A DNA stretch of 64,000 nt from Acanthochlamys bracteata. Taxonomy: Eukaryota > Streptophyta > Magnoliopsida > Pandanales > Velloziaceae. Shown here in pieces: positions 11,262 to 22,204 of the stretch; the stretch's first letter is position 1; every line of letters starts with the position of its first letter. The DNA lies in the NCBI GenBank assembly GCA_019914995.1, contig CM034141.1, positions 186,001 to 250,000 of the forward strand, in the 5' to 3' direction. The notes under the pieces were generated by a model. The model worked only from the letters and a program-made list of their open reading frames with translations, was not told where the DNA came from and searched no databases. A program made the position numbers and the translations under genes.

Positions 11262-11545
11262 ATGTTGGTAACAAAGCTGCTGCTGCTGTTCTTCAGCTTA
11301 AACCAGTGCTTTCAACCGTTGCTGAAGCTTTCTCCATGTCTATGCCAAGTAAGCTCAGTCCTCCATACACGAGCACCTACGAGCTCCATACGTGCGGGTA
11401 CTCCTCTGCGCTTGCTCGAGTTCTTCTGTAATAATCTTGAACCCACTCACCTAAACCTCCACCTTCTCCAGTTGTTCCGATCTCCTTGATCGAATTTGCC
11501 GGAGTAATATGTACTCCACCATCTCTTTCCCCGCCGCCGCGGGCC
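11262..11545 (-). pseudogene. Decayed gene for a small single-span membrane protein
   Basis: From an ATG at 11545 the minus strand reads about 66 residues with good coding character: a Gly-rich start (MARGGG), SIKEIGTTGEGGGLGEWVQ and a motif YRRTRASAEEYPHVW. A stop follows where a Tyr codon would be expected (TAG for TAC). The same frame then continues VLVYGGLSLL, a likely membrane span, and after a one- or two-base shift WRKLQQRLKALV and a stop. A substitution and a small indel therefore separate three pieces that look like one protein of about 100 residues. I do not recognise the family. It could still be expressed in a short form, or be a degraded duplicate. Confidence 0.35.
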
Positions 11546-11871
11546 ATTGCTTTTTGAGCTCGAGAAGAAGAATCAGATCGTGCGCCGGGGGGGTCGGGGT
11601 TTTGAGATCCACGAAGAAGAGAACTGCTCAATTACAATATTGCCTTTCATTCAACTTCACATTTTGCCAAATTAGGGTACCTAGGGTTATTAATTTATGA
11701 TATAGGGGCATATATGTAACTGAACTTGGATGATTAGGCCGTAATGAACTACTAAAGAATTTGGTAAAAGTATAAGGGTATAGTAGTAACTACGCAAGGA
11801 GGCCAACCGAGGGAAATAAATTTCGGGGAGTGGCGGGAAGGACACCGAGAACCAATTTAATTAGGGTAGAG

Positions 11872-13792
11872 ATGGCGAAGAAAGACGACGGTGCTGGAGC
11901 AGCGACGGCATCGACGACGACGGCGACAGTGGTGGAAGAGTTGCCAAAGGCTATCGTTCGACGGATTGTGAAAGAGAAGCTTGCGAGTGAGAATGAGGAG
12001 TTCACTGTAAACAAAGATGCCATGATCGCATTCGCTGAGAGCGCACGGGTTTTCATTCATTACCTCTCTGCCACGTAAGAAACAGAGTGCCTTGAATGTT
12101 TTTGGTGAATAATTTCTTAATTAAGAAAAGGAAGTTTTGGTTTTGGTTTGTCTGATTGATTGACCGAGTTAAAACATCAACGGTTTGATCTTTATTGTAG
12201 AAGGCAGTGGTAAATTTGGGATTGGTATTATTTGATTCGAGTTTGACTGAAGTTTTATGAGTTTAATATTTGTTCTGATTTTTATGCAATGTAATAAGTT
12301 TGGTTTAATTGAAGTTTTACAGGATACACATTTGTTAATGATTTGTATTGTTACTCTCTGACTGGCTGATTTTGTAATCGTGTCTTTGTTTGGTTTGATG
12401 GCGTTCAATCTGGTACTTAGATTTTGATTTCATAGCTATGACATCTTTTTAGTGGATTACCATGAATTGTATTATTTAGTGGTTTGATAATTTTGTGTGT
12501 GTAGAGCAAATGATATCTGCAACGAATCGAAGAGGCAGACAATCAATGCTGATGATGTCCTCAAGGCACTCGAGGAAATTGAATTTCCTGAATTCCTCGA
12601 ACCACTTCAAGCTGCCCTACAAGGTATGTGGCCTTTAAGTTATAGTGTTAGGAGCCAATATAGATGTCTGCAGATTTCTTACTGTTAGGTAGCTGCATTC
12701 TGGAAATGGATTCCAATTGCAATTGTAAACATCATGCAATACCTTATATTTAGTACTCCGTTGGATCTGCATGGTGAAACTAAAAGAATAGAGGATGAAA
12801 GCACATTGTCTTAATTTCTTGGAGTATTGTCAACCTGTACTGTATGATAGTCATGGAAGTCCTAATCAATGGAGTCGAGCTTCTTTTGATCAACTGGTTC
12901 TTTCTTAACTCTTTAATGTGCTCTTTGTCATGGTGAGGTTGCAACTGCCAAGAGTTCTTTCTAACAACTGAGCCATCACAACACATTGTATATTCACTCT
13001 TGGTTTTATAATGTTTATTCAAATTTGAGAATGTCTATCGTGATTGTTTTATGTGTCTCCTTGTAACTTAAATGTGCATCCCATCTGTTTTATACACATG
13101 GTTTGTCCTCTTCGTTGCATGCTATTTACTTATCTAACAGTTGGACCTTTGAACAATTTCAAAGGGCCAATGCCTACTGACCTTGCCATACTAAAGCATT
13201 TATGGTGCGACCTTCATGAGACTAGTTTCCAATTCCTTGGCAGCAAAACTTACAATTGTTTTTTGGGATTCTGGATAGTGACTATGCCAATGTAAGATAC
13301 AATTTAGTTCATATTGTTTTTCTGCATATGAGTTTTACTTTCTTCTAATATAGTTAATGGGCTGTACGCTACTATCTTCCCTCATGGAATTCTTTATAAA
13401 TTCTGGATATCTTGTGCGACTCTGATTTGCACATGATATATTTGCATATTGGGTTATTTAAGAATTCATGATTTGTCTCCTACTTAAAATTCAGTATCCG
13501 TTTGCTTCCCATTTGTATTGTAGTTATTTCAATTCTCTTCATTGCAATTTTTTTATCCTTGGTAAAAATACATTCCTAGCATCTGTTATATTCAACCTGA
13601 TTCTGGGTCAGCCACTCTTCAGAATACAAACGTAAAAACAACGAAAAGAAATCTTCATCGAAAGCAAGAGGCAGTGAGAAGAAGAGGAAGCTTGACGAGC
13701 AGCCACCTGAGGAGAAGAGCGAGGAGAGTGAAGAAGATACAGGTGAAGATGATCAGAACAAGCAGCAGGATGGTTCTGAAGATGAGGACTGA
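11872..13792 (+). CDS. DPB3-1: Histone-fold NF-YB-like subunit of DNA polymerase epsilon (DPB3/POLE3 type)
   Basis: Three exons, 11872..12074, 12505..12623 and 13623..13792, encode 163 residues. After a short Thr/Ala-rich start, the histone fold (about residues 24-108) reads LPKAIVRRIVKEKL, FTVNKDAMIAFAESARVFIHYLSATAN and SKRQTINADDVLKALEEIEFPEFLEPL. Unlike canonical NF-YB it lacks the NF-YA/DNA contact signature and matches the POLE3/Dpb3 and NF-YB11 branch, with a charged Lys/Glu/Asp-rich tail ending in DGSEDED. These proteins pair with an NF-YC-like partner (Dpb4/POLE4 or DPB3 partners) and bind DNA in replication or chromatin and stress-response complexes in the nucleus. The 1 kb second intron shows no additional exon. 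Position matches At2g27470 from memory. Confidence 0.88.
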
Positions 13793-14544
13793 AATCTTTA
13801 TTATTAAGAAGGAGACTTGTCACCCTAGCACTCTGTTATTGCTTTCTTCCCCAGTTCTTGTTCAGACAGAAGCCCTGTCAAAATTTATAGAGCTTATGTA
13901 ATTTTGTTTGAGAAACCAGATCTACCAAAGCTAAAGGTTGCAATAGCTTGTTCGTGATCAGTAGAAGGAAAATAATAGTTTTACAGCTGCTTTGTAAGAG
14001 GTACTAGATCGTTCTAATGTATAATTGAAATGATGATGCTGCAAGTGCGACTATCAAGCCAAATTATTGCTAGACAATAGATGGTGATCGGTCGCAACGT
14101 TTTACGTTACATGCTTTTCCAAATCCGTTTTCATGCCTATTAACTAGAGTTAAGATGTGACAACACAAAGCAATTACTCTTACAGCATCATTGAGGTTCC
14201 GAGCTCTAACAACAGTCCGGCGACAACATATCAGGCGCAACTCGAGCACAAACGAATTTTCAAATTCCTAACATTGTAAGGGCACTACAGAAAGAAAACC
14301 AAGCCAAAACAGTAGCACTTCCAAGAATTAATAGCAAACAGAAACCACGAACCAAATAACTGGGTAACATTGCTTAGCTACATGCATCTTTCGTAACATT
14401 GTTCATTCATCTAAATAAAGAAAGCATCTCAACAAAATATCCATAATACCAAAATTTCTCAAGTCATGACTACTACTTTTAATAGATACATCCAAGACTA
14501 CCACAAATCTCTTTAAGCCATAGGGGCTCCACGACCAAGGGGCT
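13793..14544. other. Convergent 3' regions of DPB3-1 and RPS25
   Basis: The two genes face each other tail to tail. 3' UTR-like sequence of DPB3-1 runs to about 14040 and of RPS25 from about 14390. Nothing else is recognisable between them. Confidence 0.45.
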
Positions 14545-16038
14545 CTAGGTGTTGGTTGCCCTTGTGTAGATCTGCTGACTGCTGTGGGCAGAGACCATTC
14601 TGATGGCACCACGAGCCATCAGATCTTTGATGGCACACCTAGCAAGAGAGCCATTGATCTGCAAAACAAAGACATGAGCATAAATGCAACAACAACCTCT
14701 CAGAACTGCCAATGAAACCTCCTATGGTATAAAAAAAGAACCACCCAAATCAATAGTAAGAAAATAAAATCAGAATGCTTCTCATAACTAATGGTACTCA
14801 TTATGCATTGAATCCGAAGTTGAGAGTTACCACTAAAATAGAAGCAACAAATCCATATTATAAGTGCAAAGTATTCCCTGTTCAAGGAGTTCACACCAGC
14901 CTCGATCAAATCAGGAGTAAATAATTTGGAAAAATCAAAACAATGTAAGAGCTGAACAGCCTAAAAGCTACAGCATCAAATAGTAAGAAAAACAAGTAAA
15001 TACCTATTGATTGGACCTGAATATAAACAATTGTCAGCCTTTACTATCTAAATCCAGAGACTAATGAAAAAGGCCTATACACTTAAATTATCACACTGAA
15101 CTGCATGCATCATGTACCAGGTGCATGAAAAACACAGCAGCTCCAACTGCAAGCACACTAGATTAGAAACTTACGATAACTTGTTATCAGAGAAAGTATC
15201 CATATTTCAGTAGAACAAACCACATTATCACTAATACTATCAGTATAATTGCTGCAACTATACTAGACAGAAGCCTACAGCAACTTATTCTCTTAAAAAA
15301 AGCCTAAACCATATTATCACTAAAGCGAGACATCACAATGAATACTAAACTGACACCAGAATAGTTATAACCTCACTGGCTACCAAAAAACTGTTAGTAA
15401 ACCTTTTCGAAATGGAGAAAAACTAGATCAGGCACCAGTAACTGCAGTTTTCAACAGTAATCATTATTTACTACAGTCCATTGCCAATTCAGAAAAAATC
15501 ACAGAAAGAAAAAAACATAAACGAAGACAAAGATTAGAACAAGTGCAGATACATACCCTGAGCCTCTCAGACAGAACCGATGGAGTGATCTGCTTGTATT
15601 TGGGTACCTCGGAGAGCATCTTGTCGTAGGAGGCTTGATCAAAGAGGACCGCATTGTTCACCTTCTCCTTCTGCTTTCCCTTAGACCACTTCTGAAAAAC
15701 ACAAACCAATCCAATAAAAGACAGAGTTAGAAACAAATCTAAATCCAAAAAAGTAGCACAATGACATTATTCAATCAATTAACAGAAACTAAAGCAATGA
15801 ACACCTGCCTTCTTTTTTTGCTTTCCTCCACCAGACTTGGCGGGCTTCGATGCTGCCGGCGCTTGCTTGTCCTTCTTCGGCGCCTGATTCAATCAACAAT
15901 AGCGAACAAAAACAGAAACAACAAAACAGTATCAGAGTTGGGGAGAAGAATCGATTCAGTATTGATCAACGACCGAATTGAGATAAAGAATTAGAATGAG
16001 TATATAGAAATTATCGAAAGCAGGAGGGTCGTCACCAT
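14545..16038 (-). CDS. RPS25: 40S ribosomal protein eS25
   Basis: Four coding segments on the minus strand: 16038..16036 (the ATG alone), 15883..15809, 15691..15557 and 14658..14545, giving 108 residues, the normal length. The product begins [17 protein letters not shown], continues [14 protein letters not shown] and [23 protein letters not shown], and ends [12 protein letters not shown]. eS25 sits at the head of the small subunit near the E site. Exon 1 contributes only the start codon. Intron 2 starts with GC (AAG|GCAGGT): the GT four bases further would put the frame out and give an immediate stop in exon 3, whereas the GC donor restores the conserved KKKKW. The promoter has a telo box and a site II element (listed). 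Confidence 0.93.
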
Positions 16039-16140
16039 TGGTCTTCTTGTTTGCAGAAGTTGAAGTTGTTCTCAGAGGCGGCGGCGGTAGAAGAGCTAGA
16101 GCGAACGAGGGAAGGGAGAGGCTAGAACGAGCTGCGGAGT

Positions 16141-16256
16141 TTTATATAAAAACTAGGGTTTCGAATTGGGTCGCGCCAGCGGGGATAGAGAGATTTGATC
16201 CTGGCCGTTCGGTTATCGCTAGCGTTCGTCTTTGCGCCACATCCGTTAGATGGGCT
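16141..16256 (-). promoter_or_regulatory. RPS25 promoter: TATA-like box, telo box and site II element
   Basis: Just upstream of the minus-strand start lie TTTATATAAA (16141-16150), the telo-box AAACCCTA (complement of 16154-16161) and TGGGCT (16251-16256), a site II motif. Telo boxes with site II elements are the known TCP-dependent growth module of plant ribosomal protein promoters. The same 800-bp interval also serves the divergent CPA gene. Confidence 0.6.
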
Positions 16257-16806
16257 AATATGGACCAGGCTTTACATGTTCCAGTTAAAATAAAATTAGA
16301 ATTTGAAATTAAAATTAAAATTTCAGTTATGGAGTTTTTAATTCTCAATAAAATAAATAAATAATGCTAATAATATGTAGCGAACAAGTTGTATTTTGTA
16401 CGTGATCACAAGTGAAGATATTGAAACTTAAAAAAAAGAAAAGAAAATAGTGAACGAACAGGGTGCATGAATCCAAGTTGATTCAAATGAGGTAGATTGA
16501 TTTCTGCGATATAATTTAGAAAAGGTCCAGTTATGCAATATAGTTTATTGTGGTCCAAGTGGGCGGCAGCCAAGAAGAAGAAAACCTGCACGGGGACTGC
16601 TTTGACTCTTCTTAACCTTGATGACGCCATACATTACTACATGCCGCCTCGAGATTTTCATAAAAATTTCAATTATCGTTCTTTTTCGTCTCTCTGATCT
16701 TCTACTATTACTTGCTTTTTCTTCAGTTTCTCTCTCTTTCTCGGCCTTTAGAAATCGAATCAATTGTCAAGTTTTTCCTAATTATTTATAAATAGTTAAA
16801 CAGTTT

Positions 16807-16834
16807 AGGGAAGAGAGAGAGAGAGAGAGAGAGA
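16807..16834 (+). repeat. (GA)n microsatellite in the CPA leader
   Basis: A perfect or near-perfect GA run lies just before the CPA start codon, in the 5' UTR. GA repeats there are frequent in plants and can bind BPC factors; no more can be said. Confidence 0.7.
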
Positions 16835-16848
16835 TCGGAGAAGAATCA

Positions 16849-19541
16849 ATGGCGAGGAAGGTATCGGTGGCGGCACTCCAGTTCGCTTGTTCCGATTTAG
16901 TCTCCGAAAACGTAGACAAAGCCGAGAGGTATCCTAAGTGCTCTTCATGGTTGGATTTTTGGAAGTTTGTGTTAATTTACCTGATTGTTGTAGCTACTGC
17001 TTGAGCTTGATATCGAAGTATTGATCTAAGGAGAAACTGATAACATGGTGCATTCTAGGGATTTTGGAAGTTTGTGTTGATTTTATTATTTCGAAGTGTT
17101 TGATCCAACGTGAAACCCATTTTTTAAGCCAATTTGTCTGTTGCAGTGGTAACAGCATGCATTTTAGGGGGGCCAAAAAGAATTGACTTAATTGGTTTGG
17201 GAAGTATATAGTTATACGATTGCAGATCAACGATTGGACTGGTTTTATTCGTTACTGTATGTTGCTTGTTTAGTTCGTATGAACTTCTTTGTCCAAGGAG
17301 TAAGCATTAGATTGTCCCGGTATTATGGGGATTTTTTCTAGCTTGGCCTTTTGTATATTGCATCTCACCTTGGTTCTTGAAAGAATAATCTACAATTATA
17401 ATTTACACCATTCTGGAAATCTAAGGGGTGTTAGGTATCTTATGTTTTCTTTTATGCAGGTTGGTCAGAGCTGCTCATGCAAAGGGTGCAAAAATTATTC
17501 TTATACAGGTAAGGATGTATATTTGTACCCATTTCTGTTTGTCAGCTGAATATTCTAATAGCTCAATCTGTTACTAGTTTATACACTCATGAACCATCAT
17601 TTGAAATTCTGTATGAGATTCTTATTGTTCGTTTATCTTTCTTTGTTCCATTGAATTTGCAGGCCGTGCATTAGTTTGTGTTATTAATAGTTTTTAACCT
17701 GCTTGCTTTCATGCAATCAATTTCCATTAGTTTTAAGTTTTAAGCATAATGTTTTATTTTTGTTTATAATGCAAGCGTTGCCTGCTCTCTGTGTTCATCT
17801 ATTATTGAGGATTTGGACAAGATTTGTAAGTTCACATGTCGTATTTTCCTTTCCATCTTTAGTTCTAATACATCAATATGCATACTTGTCTTTGAATGGA
17901 GGCCAGGCTCTTTCCATAAATATAAATACCTGTTAATTTATTAAGATATGTTTTTTTCAGTCTTACACAATGTTACTCCCACCGTCTACTCGAATGATTT
18001 ACTGGGTCTTGCTATCTAGACAAAGCAAAACATGGTGCTGGGATGTGTCGTTAATTATTGTGTCAAAACTTTGCAATTGTTCCGCTCCTTTCTAGTTACT
18101 TTTAATTAAGAAGGGCAACATTGTAGTGCCACCAGAAATTTAATTTGGATATTTCCCTTCTTAAATTTTAGGAACTCTTCGAAGGCTATTATTTCTGTCA
18201 ATCTCAGAGGGAAGACTACTTCCGACGTGCTAAACCGTATAAAGGGCATCCAACCATTTTAAGGTAAGCGAGAGATTTGTCATCCACGTCAAGCTCCTTA
18301 GATTAGAGCCGCAAATAGGAGAACAGGTGAGGAGATGAGCTATTGTAACTTTTTTTTATTTTGGCAGGATGCAAAAGCTAGCGAAGGAGTTGGGTGTTGT
18401 TATACCAGTGAGCTTCTTTGAAGAAGCAAATAATGCCCATTATAACTCAATAGCTATTATTGATGCTGATGGAACTGACCTCGGACTTTATAGGAAATCG
18501 CACATCCCGGATGGACCTGGTATTTATCACTTTGGTGCTTTCTGTGGTTACCAGTTATGATATGTTTAACTGATTATCTATCTGTTTAGGTTACCAAGAG
18601 AAGTTTTATTTTAATCCAGGTGATACTGGTTTTAAGGTTAGTTTTCCCTGACTTCTCTTAGTGTTTTATTGCCATTTGGATGCAAAGGCCATCCATTTCA
18701 TTGTAAACATTTAGTTTTTTTGCACTATGCAGGTGTTTGAGACAAAGTTTGCTAAAATTGGAGTTGGTAAGTAGATCTGTCATTGTAGATCTGTAATTGA
18801 AAGAGATTTCATTAGAGAGGAAGCGTCCTGAAGGAGCTCTGTATTAGTTGTTGCTATTTTCTTCTCATATCTGATTCATCTTTGTTTTGCTTAGCAATTT
18901 GCTGGGATCAATGGTTCCCGGAGGCTGCAAGGGCGATGGTTCTTCAAGGTGCAGAGATATTGTTCTACCCTACTGCTATTGGGTCTGAACCTCAAGATGA
19001 TGCTCTTGACTCTCGTGAACATTGGAAAAGAGTAATGCAAGGGCATGCTGGTGCCAATTTGGTAATAGGAATTTTTTAACTTCTAGTACCCTAACTAATA
19101 CGTTCAAGCGGATGAGTTAGTTTAATTCAACTTATGCTTTCTACAAATTTGGTACTTAAACCTCACATCTTTGTGTCATGTAACAGGTTCCTCTTGTAGC
19201 TTCTAACCGGATTGGGAAAGAGACTATCAAAACGGAGCATGGTGACAGTGCCATAACATTTTATGGCAATTCATTCATAGCAGGTCTCCTACTTCAGAGG
19301 ATCATATACTTTTCTTAATGTTGTTAAAGATCTTCTTATAGTAACTCTGATAGGATTTGTTACAGGACCAAAAGGGGAAATAGTAGCACTTGCAAATGAC
19401 AAAGAAGAAGAGATTTTGGTTGCTGAGTTTGACCTAGAGAAAATCAAGTCACAGCGGCACAGCTGGGGGATCTTTAGGGATCGGCGTCCAGATTTATACA
19501 AGGTGCTGTTGACATTGGACGGAAGCAAAACCATACTGTGA
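16849..19541 (+). CDS. CPA: N-carbamoylputrescine amidohydrolase (nitrilase superfamily)
   Basis: Nine exons (16849..16928, 17460..17508, 18172..18263, 18368..18519, 18590..18636, 18733..18766, 18895..19061, 19187..19283, 19366..19541) encode 297 residues, the family's usual length. The nitrilase triad is present: Glu44 in QELFEGYYF, Lys117 in YRKSHIPDGPG and Cys154 in AICWDQWFPE. The enzyme converts N-carbamoylputrescine to putrescine, CO2 and ammonia, the last step of the arginine decarboxylase route to polyamines, in the cytosol. There is no targeting peptide. The ATG follows a GA repeat and an in-frame MARKVSVAALQFACSD start typical of the family. It is divergent from RPS25. Position matches Arabidopsis NLP1/CPA (At2g27450) from memory. 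Confidence 0.94.
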
Positions 19542-21433
19542 GTCCAATCTTTTCTCAGGCTATTCTGAAGCCTGTAGCTTTTCAAAACTGTAAGAATGAA
19601 GTTTTAGTTGTTGTTTTCATTGTTTCCATTTGTAATTTCTTTGTTATTTTCCTTCCATTTGGGAGGAACCTTCAAATTATATCCAATAATTTTGAAAGCA
19701 TTGATAGCATCTGTCCATTTGATTCTGATGAACTGATGCTCCACTTGACCTTGATGTGCTTCGTATCTCTTTTCACTGTATGACCTTTTCGGTTGGACCA
19801 AGTGGGATTCTTGTGAATCTCATGTGAATGACTTGAAGGATGTCTGCCACAATGGGCAAAGGGACAAGTGGCTGTGAGTACTCAGAAGTTGATATGGCTG
19901 TCTTATTATCCTGAGAAGAATTGAGGAGTTATATCTTCCGAGGTCTCTATCTGTAGTCACACTGAAGTTTTGTGTATTGCCACCTTAAGTGCATGCTTTT
20001 GCTAGTTTCGATCCCAAGGGATATTGATTGCTAAGCCATGCATTTCTCATCACTACAGGAGTCAACTTGTTCAATTTTAACAATGCAATGGATCAATTAC
20101 ATCTGCCAATAGCTTAATTACAGAAAATTTCCTCCATTGAGTTTCTTGAGTTAGTGAATGCCATGACCCTATTACAGCTCAAACTTAGCTCCTTCACTCT
20201 TTGCTGTAATGCATTCATATTGATGTCTCAAGTCTGGTTGCTCTTTTTTCTTTTTACTTTTCAATTTAGACCAGTCTCCAGCTTTGGTCCATTCTAGTGA
20301 AAACTGTGTCAAGGAAAGATGGCATCTTACTTCTATGCCAAGTGGTTGAATAGATTTTTGCTGCATGTCCTTTTTGTCTATATAGCTTTTTACTGCATAT
20401 TGATGGAGAATCTTTTCAATTGCTTAGCAAGATTTCTCCACGATCTTTGGTCGTCTTTCCGTCCACTGTAGTGAACTTTAACAGTTGCACTATAGAATAC
20501 ACTTGTCGTTCTTTCTTCTAAATATGATCTATTTAGGATTTTATCCCTCCCGTCAGAATCACTGTGACCTCTGATGAGATCATATTTCGTTGTTAGTTTT
20601 CTGTTTAAGATTCACATGCTATTGGTTTTTCTTTTCCAGTTAAGCTGCTGTTTGTACGTATCACCTCAAATAATGTGTTACAAATTGGTGGGCTCTTTTG
20701 TTCAACTCAGAATCCATATTGCTTTCAGTTCAGAGGCTTGCATGCATTTGTGTTTAAGAAGAAAAGGCACTCCGAACGTGTTTCATATATTCATAATTAA
20801 GTTTTATAAATATAAAAATAGAAAGTATAATTTTTTAAAAATAAAGTGAAAATAAAATTTAATATTTATATTTTAATAAATTTTAAAAATATATAAAAAT
20901 TAAAAAATATAATTATATTAAAAAATATATAATTAAAATATAAAAAATATTTAATATTTAAAATTTGTCATAAAAAAATAAAATTATGAATATTTAATTC
21001 AGAGAGCCAAAAGGAAAAAGAATTCCCTCGAAGCAACTCCCAGGCAAGAGTGTTCTGTTTTAATGGCTGGGTGTTTTTGCAATCATGCATTTATTTTTTA
21101 TTCATATAAAACAGAAGATTCCATGAGGTTCTGTGCTTATTCAACTTTAATTTTTATTGCCATACTTCTAATGATATGATTACGTTTCTCCATAAAGTTG
21201 GGCCACTTGTTCTACAGGTATTTCTACCTGAGAGAAAATTTTTATATTTCTTCTAAGAAAACAACAAAAGTCATTACAATTTCTGGACCTTTTTCTCTTC
21301 GTGCTGAGCTAAGCAGCAAAGCAACTTTCATTCCATTTTAATTTCTTACATCACAATTTTTTTTGTCCTTCTCCTTTTCTGGTCTCTTCCGTCTCACGAA
21401 AAGCTGAAACCAAAATGTTTTTGAATTTGCACG
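19542..21433. other. CPA 3' region and intergenic DNA
   Basis: About 19542-20760 is T-rich with no credible open frame and probably includes the CPA 3' UTR. An AT-rich element at about 20767-21004 is listed separately. 21005-21433 holds the 3' UTR of the FAF-like gene. Confidence 0.4.
20767..21004. mobile_element. AT-rich MITE-like element (subfamily B)
   Basis: It begins near GCACTCCGAACGTGTTTCA and contains a long run of A/T whose reverse complement follows the same block order as the element at 44593-44876 and resembles 39732-40023. The right end near 21000 is degraded. No coding capacity. Confidence 0.4.
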
Positions 21434-22204
21434 TCACAGCTTTTCATGTTCTTCTTCGCCGTTGCTGTTGATTCCTTCTTTCTCGAGTTCTTGCTCCTGT
21501 TCTTCCTCTAGTGGGTTTTCATGAGGATTGATTAGGTGCAACTTGAGCCTGCCATCTTCTCTGCGTGCATGCAAGAACTCCTGGTTGTGTACCCTAACTT
21601 CTCTGAGAACGAACCTACCATCTTCCTTGTAAGACCTGAAGCATGGTCCAGGCTTCCCACTTCTTCTTATAGACGTTATTGGAGGTGGGAACTGTCGCCT
21701 GGTCTTCTTTGCCGGCTCCCAGCAGGGCTTCCTCCTGAAGTTCTTTGGTGCTGAGTAGCTCCTCATCAGACTGAAACTTTTCTTGGCTTTATCTTCTTCT
21801 GACCGTTCACCACCAGGGTCGTCATTGACAAGATCATCGATATTATCTACAGAGCTCTCATAGCCAAGGCCTTCGGTGCAGAGCTGGAGAGATTCTGAGT
21901 TCTTTGCAGAGAATCCTCCTCCATGCTTCCCTCCCGGAGGAGGATCTAATGATATGCTTCTTTGCAAGGGGTTTTGCTTTGTAGGTTGAGCAATCTGCGG
22001 AGGAGGAGGAGGAGGAGAAGGAAGAGACGAAGGTGGTGGCAGCGGTGCAGATTTATCTTGGAAGTGGAGCTCACCGAAGATTTCAGTGAAAGACGCGGCC
22101 TCAACCGGCTTCAGAGCCTTGATCTGGCCCCATGATGACAGAGGGTCCATGATCCCAGGGTTCTGGCCTTCAAAGATCTGCCTCAAGCTCCCACACGTCG
22201 CCAT
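21434..22204 (-). CDS. FAF-like protein (FANTASTIC FOUR family)
   Basis: Intronless, 256 residues from MATCGSLRQIFEG; the frame is open 11 codons further up, but the MATCG start fits the family better. After an N-terminal segment containing SSWGQIKAL and a Pro-rich run (about residues 55-70), an acidic Asp/Glu patch precedes SFSLMRSYSAPK. The FAF domain (about residues 178-232) reads FPPPITSIRRSGKPG, YKEDGRFVLREVRV and REDGRLKLHLI. A Glu-rich tail follows. FAF proteins affect shoot meristem size through WUSCHEL; the FAF-like branch has been annotated as chloroplastic, but its role is poorly known. A (GGA)n purine run in the promoter (22510-22575) may be a GAGA-type element. Confidence 0.82.
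   Translation of the reverse strand: MATCGSLRQIFEGQNPGIMDPLSSWGQIKALKPVEAASFTEIFGELHFQDKSAPLPPPSSLPSPPPPPPQIAQPTKQNPLQRSISLDPPPGGKHGGGFSAKNSESLQLCTEGLGYESSVDNIDDLVNDDPGGERSEEDKAKKSFSLMRSYSAPKNFRRKPCWEPAKKTRRQFPPPITSIRRSGKPGPCFRSYKEDGRFVLREVRVHNQEFLHARREDGRLKLHLINPHENPLEEEQEQELEKEGINSNGEEEHEKL

Noticed and set aside
13044-13295. Additional exon inside the second DPB3-1 intron
   Set aside because: The frame lacks fitting splice phases, and the three-exon model already gives the full charged tail.
15804-15805. GT donor for RPS25 intron 2
   Set aside because: It shifts the frame and gives a stop at once in exon 3; the GC donor four bases upstream restores the conserved protein.
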